The notes under the pieces were generated by a model, which saw only the letters and a list, made by a program, of their open reading frames with translations, had not been told where the DNA came from and made no database searches. Positions 54,901 through 64,000 of a DNA stretch of 64,000 nucleotides are shown piece by piece. Source of the stretch: Undaria pinnatifida (lineage: Eukaryota; Sar; Phaeophyceae; Laminariales; Alariaceae); the NCBI GenBank assembly GCA_012845835.1, contig JABAKD010000019.1:9287584-9351583 (forward strand), given 5' to 3'. Position 1 is the stretch's first letter; every line of letters starts with the position of its first letter. The translations under genes and the position numbers were made by a program.

Positions 54901-57900
54901 TTGGAGGGGTGACGCCAGTGCTGCTATCTCAAATTTCTTGCCAACATTTCTTGCTTACTTGCTTATTATCGCCGCAGGTAAAACGGTAAAACCGCCTGCG
55001 CCCTCGGCGTACAAGATGCGAACACTAAGGTCGGTCATAACATGTACGGCGAGGAACGATAACCTCTTACGATGCTAAAGACGGACATAAATCGGGGGAA
55101 ACGAGCATCTCTTGACACGTGCTACGATAGAGGTGGAACTTTTTGGCCGAATCGGTTTCTGAACGTCAAGGCCTTCTTGACCCAAAATTCGTCGGAAAAA
55201 ATCGTGACTTTTTTTTCATATATATATATTATTTTGTTGTACGCATAAGGCACTGGGATTGTTCATCGTGTATTATAGCGCAAGTGTATTTTTTCAAACT
55301 CAGTTCCTGGTATTATAGCGCATATATATTTTCTCAAACTCAGTTCCTGGGTCAGGTATAAATTTTCTCAAACTCAGTTCCTGGGTCAGGTATAGAGCCC
55401 CCCAAGTGAGGAGGGGTGTTAGAAAAAAAATATTGCATCTCTACCGTGGCATGTGTCTCCTGTAACGCCTCCTCCTTGCGTTGGACGGCGGAAGTGCGAA
55501 GAGGTGCACGGCGATACCCCCTAACCCCACCGCACCGAGTGCCCCTCGCGATCGCGATCAAAAGCATCCCTACCCCCCCACGTCGGGGAGTGACAATCAC
55601 GATAGCCCTGAAAAAAGGGGATTACTCCTAAATGTCTCCGTATTCATTACACACACGCCGCCTACGCAGTCGAGACTATAATTCCCCCCCATCCTCTCCC
55701 CGCCCTCTCCTCCCCAGACCAACTCTTCTCCTTCCCAATGGAACTCCCAAAAAACCTGATTCGCAAGAGGACCACCCACATAAAAGTCCAGCGCCAAGCA
55801 CAAGAGGGGCACCATGCGCTTGCTCCGCTTCCTTGCGAGAACATCCAGTCGGTGCAGCAGGAGTCTTATCGCTGCCTCCTTCGCGTACGGCCGGTCGGCA
55901 ACGCTCGCCCGGTATTGGCTGCGACATCTCTGCCGGTAGCCGCGGTAACGCGACGGAGGCGACGACGACGCGATATAGAAAGAAGGGTGGGAAAAATGCG
56001 TTATAAGGGGTTGTTTTAGTTTGGTGCGTGTATATGTGTGTGGCGGAAGGGGCGGGGGGCGCGGGGGGGGGTCCTGCAAGTGCCACCAGGCGCGCCTCCT
56101 TCGCGTAGGCCTGATCAGTCACGCTTGCCCGGCATTGGCTGCAATATCTCTGAGGAGGACGCGATGCAGAAATCGCGGTGGGTAAATCATCGGGCAGGCG
56201 CCATCAGGCGCCACCAGGCGCCACCAGGCGCCACCAGGCGACGGTAGAGCGCGATAAACTTTTGCGAGTGTACCGCAAGTATGTGTGTACAAGTTGCTGT
56301 GTACAAGTAGTCTATGTCGGTACATCGAGTGTTTTGTGAACATGCGTGTGTGTGAATTGCGCGCACGTTTGTGTGCGCGCATGCACATGTGTGTTTGTTA
56401 GTGTTTGTCCGAGGTGCGTCCTGAGGTCCTTCAGCAAGATGTAGGGCCGTGAAAAGGTTAAGTCCATTAGAATCGCACCCCCACACCGGGGAGAAATACA
56501 ATAGTTGAATTGAGAGTCACGCATTGTTTCCAGTAGTGGAAGCGCTGAGGTGTATCCCGAGAGCAATACATACACCTGATTACAAGGAGGGGGCATGCGT
56601 TTTACGGGAGGGGCAGGGGGGGGGGGGTCATCTTGCCGTTTCAAGAACCTCATTATAGAGTTATCCCTAAGTGTTCACACTTGAGGGTTGGAAATATTCG
56701 TAGCTGCGTGCAAAAGAGTAGAACATACATGACAAAACGGCGGGAAAATATCGATATTGCCATACCCGTAACAACGGACGCACTCACTTGCTCGCCTTTA
56801 TTGCCATAAAAGACCGCTTTTGTGTAAGGTCGTTTTAGTTTATCACTCCGGGTGATGTTTTGTTGGATTTGTTTGGCAAGGCGTACCGCCCCTGAGGGGT
56901 GGTAAAAATGTTGAAGCCGGGTGATATAAAAAGACGTGTTGTTCGTTTTCCGGTTCTGCTTGTTTTATCCCTGGAGGCGTTTGCTCGTGGGGGCGGGGGT
57001 GGTGCCTAAACGTAGGGTAGTATCTTAAACTAGATCAAATACGGTAACGGGAGTACCACCGTACTTGATTTATCACGGGAGGCGTTTGCTTGTGGGGGGG
57101 GGGGGGCTTAAGGTAGGGAAGTATCTTAAACTAGACCAAATACGGTAACGGGAGTACCATGGTACTTGTTTTATCCCGGGAAGCGGTTGCTCGTGGGAGG
57201 AAGTGGGGTTTAAAGACAAGTGCCGTACCTTAGACCAATAAAAGGGTTCAGCAACGGAAACTAAACGCTTACCTGGTGCCCCTTCTTGCCGCAAAGCACC
57301 GCCAGATCCGTCGCCGCTATCGCCAGCACCCCCCCGTCCTTTACGCCGGCAACCGCCGCCTCCAAGAAGGGCAAGCAGCTGCCAAACGGGTCTACGTCGA
57401 TAAAATCCCAGCCGCATCTAAAAGGGTACTCGCCCCCCTCAGTGGATACCGCCTCCGCCGCCGCCTCTGGAGTACTGGCGCTGGTGCAGGCTCTAGCTCC
57501 GGAAAGCAGTATGGTGTTTGCATCTCCCATGCACACCGTAAAATATGGTCTGCGCGGCGGGGGTTGAGGTGAGCTGGGCGGTGGCGGTGGTTCCGGCGCG
57601 AAAGCGGTGTGCTCTGGGTCGACGGACTGCGTCGTGGGGAGTTTAACGGTGGTGGCTTCTGCTGGTAATGCGGCTACTGCTAGTGATGGTGCTGCTGGTG
57701 CTGCTGGTGTGGCTGGTGCTGATGGTAACGCTAATGCTACTGATACTGGCGATACTGGTGCAGCTCGGGTTGGTGTTGCTGGTGTTGGTGGTGTTGAAGA
57801 TGCTGGAGTTGCTTGTGGTGGCGGTACTAGTGCTGTTGCTGCCGCCGCTGCTGCTGGTGCTGCTGGTGCTGCTGGTGCTATTGGTGCTGATGTTGGTGCC

Positions 57901-60900
57901 GCTGCTATTGCTGGTAGAGGTGCTGCTGGTGCTGGTGGCGTAGGTGTTGGTGCTGATGGTGGTAATGCTCCTCCCGCTGCTGCTTCTGCTCCTCCTGCTG
58001 CCGCTGCTATCGCCGCTGCCGCTGCCGCTGCTGCTGCTACTGCTGGTGACCGTCGACCCTCTGCAAATAGGTCAGGTTGCTGCTCAACCGCCCCCACCGC
58101 GGTCCCCGAAAGAGGACATGCCGCGCTGACGAAGCGCACTCCTGTCGATGGCGGCGGTCCCTCGATGTCGCCACCATTCTTGTCGTTCATGCCGTTCTTG
58201 TTCCCGGCTAAGGGTGCTGTCGCTGTCTCCGTCGCGAGATCGATGCCGCTTAGGTTGGCGCTCCGGCGTATAGCTGGTACGTACGACACCGAGAGGTGAG
58301 GCGATGGAAATAATAAAATCGAGTCCACGGCAGCGGAAGCGTGCGATGAGTACCATAACATAATTATATATTGGGGGGGGGCGGGGATCCTAGACAAAAT
58401 GTCACGTATTGCGCGCCTAAAACCGTGGGTGCAAAACGTGGGCGCACTTCAAAGTGTTAAACAGAGCGGATCGAGTCGTTGAGGAGTACCGAAGTGAGAC
58501 GGGTCACGCGGATTTAGGGCCGGTGGGGTGGGGGGGCGATGGTGGGCGGTGGTGGTGTCATTAGCTTCAGCATAAAAGAGCAATAGGAAACGCAACCGTG
58601 TAACGTTCTGGGCACAAGCTTTGGGGTTCGAATCTGTTGCCCTCTGAGCCGCTCAATGTGCTGCTCAAAGGCATTAATGCTTGGTGTCATGGTCCCGGCA
58701 TACAGCTGTACAGCAGGTACCTAGATTTAGGAGCGCCCCATGACAAGCGGAAACAAGCGCTCTTAACTACACATTGCTCTTATCTGTAGTGGGAAATATA
58801 GCTTTCAGTATAGGCGGGACATGCTATTTGACCGCTCTTAAGTCCTGAACGCTCTTATCCGGGGCGCTCTTACATCGGGGCGTCCACTGTATTGCCATAC
58901 CAAAGTCTCGCTTCTTGAAAATAAAACAGTGCCACGAACAGACAGTTGGGGTCGCGCGTAAAGTAGCGAACGTCCACTAAACAATACCATGCTCAATTCA
59001 TGGATTGTTTTAACAAAAATATCAGCCATGAGACCCAAAACCAGACCAAAAGAACCGACTTTCTAGTTGGATCCAATATAACTCGATGTTCGACTCTACT
59101 TAAAAAACGTTCGTGATCGCTACGTGGTCGTGATGCGGTGGGAATTGTGTCTTCATATCCTGGGAAAAGGCGTAAAATCGCTATTATTATAATAGGTTTT
59201 ATGAAGTCTTATGATTTTTTCTTATAAGAAACCCGAAAAGTGACGTTTTAAGAAGTTTTCAGCATTTTTTTTCAGGTCTGCCGTATGTTAGCAATACAAA
59301 ATGGATAAAGTCAACAGAACCCATATTAGCCTTCGAAATAAATTTTCGTCACAAAAGAAACTGCACCCTAAAATATACAGTTGGGGCCGAGAACCAATGT
59401 CTCCAGATCGGTGAAATCGGTTTTTTTAGGGGTAAAAAAGGTCGAAATCGAACAAAATTAAACGAAGCAGCAAACAACTTCTTCGGGGGTATGGACTATT
59501 GCCGCTCGCACCTCGCACGGCAAAAATGAATTCCGAGAGGCGGGGCGAATCTGGCGTGCTTTAAGATATCTGCGGAATGCAGCGACTATCGAACGTTGGG
59601 GCGACGCCACAACGACGCGATGCGGGCACGTGACGCGGCTTCTACTCAGTGCACTGAGGGGGTCGAAGCCCGTCGGTCGGAAACCTAGCGAAGCAGCAAA
59701 ATATTCCACCCGAGACGAAAGTAGAGCCGCCTGGTTTGCCAGCGGACGGAAAGGAAGATGAGGGACGCCGAGGCCCGTAGCGGCAGGCACGAGGGCGGCT
59801 GCATCATCTTCCAGCTTGCGCTGCTGTGCTGCTGCTGCTGCTGTTGCTGCTGCTGTCACTGCTGGGTGTGCTGCTTTGTTCTTGTTGCTTGTTATCTACC
59901 AGTACATGTCTGTATAGACTGCGTTATATTCGTTTATAACTTGCGCCAATTGATGGGAATTATGTTGACTACTGAGGACTTCTCGTTTTTTGGCTACTTA
60001 TTATTGTAATGGATTTTGATGACGTCTGGTGTCTTTCAATTTGGTTGTAGTAGGTATCAAATTAGATTCGTACGTACAACGATCACGGGACGCTTTTACC
60101 GCTTGTAGGGGCTACAAAAAGCAACTCATGCGCGAGTGCACCCTTCTTGGGCCAAGGGCTGGCAAAAAAACAAGCAAGAAGAACAGCCTTGTATAAAAAA
60201 GCGAGCGTGCAGCATGCGATAGCCCATGTCACGGGCGTGCTCTGCTGCACCTGCTTGCATTTGATTCCTACATTAAAGGCATGATCCACTAACCTAGCAA
60301 CTCACGTCGGTTTGTTTACCTGATGCTCTTTTTGCCATTTTTAGCCGTGACTTTTTCCCCTCTGAACTCCTTAAAAGGATGAACGAAATGGAGCCCTTCT
60401 CACCTTGGCAGGCGTCTACCGATTGGTCGTTGGCCACCACTTCAACGGGGCCTCCCGCTTCCAGAGCGTACCGGATTGCCCGGACACCGCCACCCGCCAG
60501 TGCGTCACTGACAAATATAAGAGCAGCGGGCGGATTCTCCTTCTTCGGGGTCGTTGGGGTTAACCGTGTTGCTATCGTACTGACTGACTTACAGCACAAG
60601 AAAACTACTAAAAACTGCTGGTAGTCTAGTACCAAGTATTTAGAAATATTGTAAGCATGACGCCGTCTGTAACAGCAATAGGATTATTCGTAAAAGACTC
60701 AGAAATCCTCGAATTACCGCACGCGACTAAGTGCAATACCTAGTATAATGCCTAGCCAACAAACAACTAGTCGGCAACTTAAATTAAGTTAGTATCATTA
60801 TTGTCAGCCAACTCAAAGTCCCACTTGTTGTCAGGCTTGGGCATATCTATTCGAAGTCGGGTAATCACCATATTCTCAGGATAGGTGTTGGTCTTGCAGG

Positions 60901-61189
60901 AACATCGGTCGTCTGAGCCTCCTCCTCCCCCTCCTCCTCCCCGCGTCCCGCTACAGGGGCATGCACGCCGTTGCGCGGAACTCCCGAGCACTGTTGCCGC
61001 GGCTGTGAGATGGGACGGAGAATTTTCTCGTTGGCTTTGTAGCGCCGGAATACCCGAAGAGCCGCGACCGACAGATCTCTTTGAAGAATCTGACGGAGTT
61101 CAAGGTGGTCGCGGCGGGGGTCAGCAGGTCAGCAGTGCATATACCACTTACTTGGCTCAGTCTCGAAACAAAAAGTTCATAGCACTTAG

Positions 61190-61227
<38 letters not shown>

Positions 61228-62759
61228 CTGGTATGTCGCACCGGATCTACGTTACGACAAATTGGGCAGCTGGAGAAAACGGGCAATATGTGGGATGGAA
61301 AAAAGTAAAGAAAAGTGGGAAAAAACTCTTCATCCCGGCTTCATCCCAGCCTCATTTCGAGAACATTCCCAGGCGAGCGGGATTAGGGCTACGATTCAGA
61401 GTCAAGCACGTTTCAACTAGTTTGTCGGAGCTGGGCTAAAATCGTCAACATGAATCGCGGAGGAGGTGGGCGGGAGGGGAGTCATTCTCCACGGGTAGTT
61501 GTGACAAGCGTACAGTAGCTACTCGTAGTAGACCGCAGTCTACGCACGTCACATACACCGTGTTCAACACCCGAGGCATCACCGACGCCTGAGGCACCGC
61601 CGATACCCTACCGTTGCATGTTCTTATACTGCCACTGCTGTACCGAGGTACCAGGCAGGGTGTGTAGCAACATGACGATAGGGCCTAACCCCTTCAGAGT
61701 CCCAAATCCTCCTATACTAAATCCAAGTAATGTTGCCCCCAAAAACGGGTTTTCAGTTGCGAAGGGCTTTGATTACTAAGCCCTTTAGGGCCACGAGTGG
61801 GGGCAGCACGGCGGCGTCATCAAACGCACTGCTCAGCCGTACATGAGATACTGTTGCGCGACGAACTTCCTATCACAAACCTGGCACCAGCAAACTATGT
61901 GTCGCTTGACGGCACTGCCACCCCTTGGACAGACAGCATTCAAAGCCGTCAATGAACTCCCCCCATAAAAACTACGAGGTAGCTGGTCGTACAGTACGTC
62001 TAAAGAAGCGTTGACGAGCTAGAAGCAGATCGTGATCTGACAACTTTGGGTGCCACAGGTCGTAGTGTACTTGTGTATTGCGTACCGCGACATCAAGGTG
62101 TCACCTGGTGCTCGCTGAAGAAGACGGCCTTTGTGACGGAGAGTACGGCACGGCCTGCGCGAAGAAAGAAAAACATTGTGTCGGTAACGTTAACGCGATT
62201 GTGCTCTTTGCGCGTCGGGGGGGCGGGGGGGGGGGTCGCAGGATCACGATGATCGGCACAACAGGCCACACGCGGACAGATACCTACAAAATGGTTTCCT
62301 TCCCTTTCGAGTATCTCCAGTTACAGCTCATGGAGCTGCGCAATCCATCATGGGGGCGTTCAGTAGGAATACGCACGTGGCGGAGCAAGTAGCGGGAGGT
62401 TGGAGCTTGGTGATTGGTGACAAGACAGAGCAAAGAGCTTGAGACTCGACACCACAACTCGTTCACGAAAGTATAGTACGAAAATAGAAGGGAAGCGAAA
62501 AGGGTGCAGATATAGAGATCGCAACCAAAGGTATCAGGTAGATATGGCGCACGAGGTTCGACTTGAGCCGACGTAGGACAAGGCGTTGCATGCCGTTGCC
62601 GCGCGCTACTGCTACTACTGCTGTAGACTACATGTTCAACTATCATAGTGACAAGCGTTGTAATAATACACGGACTGAATCGAGCGCGCACAGAAGTATG
62701 AGGAAGCACCCAAGGCACCGCGTACCTTCGAGGATAGTCTTCTCCTCTTCGTCCGTCAT
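51973..62759 (-). CDS. Trm1: tRNA (guanine26-N2,N2)-dimethyltransferase (multi-exon)
   Basis: Trm1 dimethylates G26 of nuclear and/or mitochondrial tRNAs with S-adenosylmethionine. Exons on the minus strand: 62759-62726, 62154-62105, 61089-60869, 60579-60404, 58273-57273, 55929-55780, 54672-53317, 52812-52694, 52123-51973. All phases join and give 1085 codons plus stop. Family landmarks in order: [30 protein letters not shown] (consensus vFYN.vQ..NRDLs); the SAM-binding [16 protein letters not shown] and [14 protein letters not shown] near aa 410; [10 protein letters not shown] near aa 451-459; [67 protein letters not shown]; and [15 protein letters not shown] near the end. An in-frame TAA lies just upstream of the ATG. 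The protein is much longer than yeast or human Trm1 because of an acidic insert, an Ala/Pro insert (aa about 238-375) and a disordered stretch in exon 7. The last two exon joins are the least certain. Confidence 0.9.
56094..56153 (-). pseudogene. Partial duplicate of Trm1 exon 6
   Basis: Read on the minus strand this gives CTCAG then a frame reading [17 protein letters not shown]. It parallels [18 protein letters not shown] at the start of exon 6 (55929 downwards), including the splice-acceptor AG. It lies about 220 bp upstream of exon 6 in the same intron and stops matching after AKEA. There is no donor, so it is a truncated tandem copy that could act only as a decoy acceptor. Confidence 0.7.
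57660..58030 (-). repeat. Ala/Pro-coding low-complexity tract within Trm1 exon 5
   Basis: GCx and CCx triplets dominate and encode the roughly 140-residue Ala/Pro-rich insert between the SAM-binding motif and the DAN/DPFG part of the Trm1 catalytic domain. The exon stays in frame through it, which argues that it is translated rather than an unrecognised intron. Confidence 0.75.
61192..61227. repeat. 36-base poly-G (poly-C on the Trm1 sense strand)
   Basis: An uninterrupted run of 36 G on the plus strand. For the minus-strand Trm1 gene it is a C-tract about 100 bp upstream of the exon 3 acceptor. Confidence 0.95.
61684..61774 (-). repeat. Family C copy, reverse orientation, in Trm1 intron 2
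   Basis: Carries CCTATACTAAATCCAAGTAA and AAAACGGGTTTTCAGTTG, the reverse complement of the family C cores. Confidence 0.7.
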
Positions 62760-62949
62760 GCTGCAGATCACACGTTAGAGCCAACCAATGCCTCGCAACT
62801 CGCAACGCGTTCAAGGTAATGGTACTTGCTGCTGCTGCTGCCGTAGGAACGCCGGATGCGGCGCAATTAAGACGGCGCCCCCGTCTACTCGACCTCTAGT
62901 ACACCTACTATAAAATGGAAATTTGAAAAAATTGCCAAGCAAAATCAGT

Positions 62950-63530
62950 TTGTTGCAAGGGTGGCCAGAACTCGTACCAGGACACCGACACCACAACACG
63001 CTTCCGGCCGTGGCGAGCCACCAGTAGCCTTGGGTGGTACGAACGGTATCATCAGTGCATCAGTGGGTGTAAACGAGTTGAGATTTCGAGGTTTCCAATC
63101 TACGATGCATGTTTCTACGTACGTCCGGACAGTCCTGTCGGAGGCGGAGGTATTGCGGCTGGTTTCGGTGGACCCATCCCCCCGAAAATGCCATACAGCT
63201 TGCCATTGCTCGCGATTGCCCATGATGATTGTGCGCGACAAACTCTGCTTTGTGCTATCTACCTCGTGGCGAACAGCAGGGTGGTCTAGCACCCCCAGGC
63301 TTGCAACGACGACGACGACTGCCATCGCCGGCACCACTAGGACAACACTCGCATTCTCAAAGCAAACCGCCACTACAAGAATGTCGAGCAACTCTGCACT
63401 GGGAGCATGGCCAAGCCCGCAAGCTTTCAATGCCCTTCCCGTGAGCTCGCGCAGCAAGGCTTACTGCGACTATGGGGATGAGGGGAAGATGACCTGGAAG
63501 CCTCACGAGGAACCTTTAAAGGTAGGGGGG
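62950..63530 (+). pseudogene. Decayed coding remnant of unknown family
   Basis: One plus-strand frame reads GGQNSYQDTDTTTRFRPW, GWYERYHQCISGCKRVEIS, FYVRPDSPVGGGG and MPYSLPLLAIAHDDCARQ up to a TAG at about 63288. The same frame then continues in protein-like style past two more stops (NRHYKNVEQLCTGSMAKPAS). The composition (Trp, Tyr, Phe, Cys well represented) looks like real protein, while competing 170-190 codon frames on both strands look like shadows. I do not recognise the family. A degraded transposon or pseudogene is most likely; a live exon ending in a GT donor near the first stop is possible. Confidence 0.35.
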
Positions 63531-64000
63531 TGGTGATTTTACAAATCGTAAATTGGCCACCACTTTGGTTTGACTTGTATCGTGCAACCCGGCCAGATCT
63601 TGCTCTCATCTATGAAGCGACTGCCTGTGACAATCAATGTGCAGGTGGTGCTAAGGTTGAATCACTGCCGGCTTGCACTGCTGCTGCCGATGTATGGATA
63701 GCTTGCAACACACCAGGTACAGGGCATCACAGGAATCTACAACCTGACCAGCTCTACCACTCTGTACCCTGTCTGACCCTGTCTGTATGTGCAATAGACG
63801 AGAAGCATCCGCTGCGATCATTCGTACGAATGCACGAGCCACACCTATGTATGGGAGATTGACATGGATAAAAAAGAGCCACACAACGAACGGGAGATGA
63901 CATGTATCGCCTCCCAACCTCTGCCAGACGAAGTAACATATGCATAACGAAGTAACGTAATTGAGCGCGGGTGCATCAAGCGTTCCTTTCAAAACACTGA
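63531..64000. other. Terminal stretch, no recognised feature
   Basis: Short open frames on both strands without family motifs. The window ends before any gene boundary can be set. Confidence 0.4.

Noticed and set aside
58600..58650. tRNA gene suggested by GGGGTTCGAATCTGTTGCC
   Set aside because: Only a B-box-like motif; no A-box at proper spacing and no cloverleaf by eye.

Overview
This is a nuclear genomic window from a eukaryote. The genes are split into short exons by long introns (up to about 5 kb) whose acceptors are often preceded by T- or C-homopolymers. Long poly-G/poly-C tracts, minisatellites and transposon remnants are frequent. Together these point to a stramenopile, most likely a brown alga of the Ectocarpus type. 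That assignment is an inference, because no organism-specific marker was available. Nothing looks prokaryotic: there are no operons, ribosome binding sites or CRISPR arrays.

Layout. (1) About 1.7-15.8 kb, plus strand: a Pumilio/PUF RNA-binding protein. A Gly- and Gln-rich disordered N-terminus precedes a complete eight-repeat Pumilio homology domain spread over nine exons. Its 3.9 kb intron holds a 1.4 kb hAT-like non-autonomous transposon (19-bp inverted repeats, near-perfect 8-bp target duplication). A second copy of the PUF repeat-3 coding segment lies in the following intron. (2) 15.8-27.7 kb: no recognisable gene. It holds simple repeats, a 12-copy satellite of about 180 bp (22.6-24.6 kb) and two smaller tandem arrays. 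(3) 27.7-48.6 kb, minus strand: a right-handed parallel beta-helix protein of about eight exons. One of these is a 45-nt micro-exon that supplies a missing rung. The introns are full of mobile and repetitive DNA: a 2.3 kb hAT-like element with a truncated transposase, two foldback elements of about 190 bp, tRNA-derived pieces, and a huge GGGTC pentamer array (34.2-35.0 kb). (4) 48.6-52.0 kb: intergenic. (5) 52.0-62.8 kb, minus strand: a complete nine-exon model for Trm1, the tRNA guanine-26 N2,N2-dimethyltransferase (1085 codons). It carries a long Ala-rich insertion, and a duplicated piece of exon 6 sits in the intron just upstream of that exon. (6) 62.95-64 kb: a decayed coding remnant on the plus strand.

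The three genes are not obviously linked. PUF acts on mRNA, Trm1 on tRNA, and the beta-helix protein is of unknown substrate. What unites the window is the intron-resident repeat content: at least four interspersed repeat families recur across all three genes and the spacers. All gene models were built by hand from splice signals, reading phase and remembered family motifs. No database search or transcript was available.
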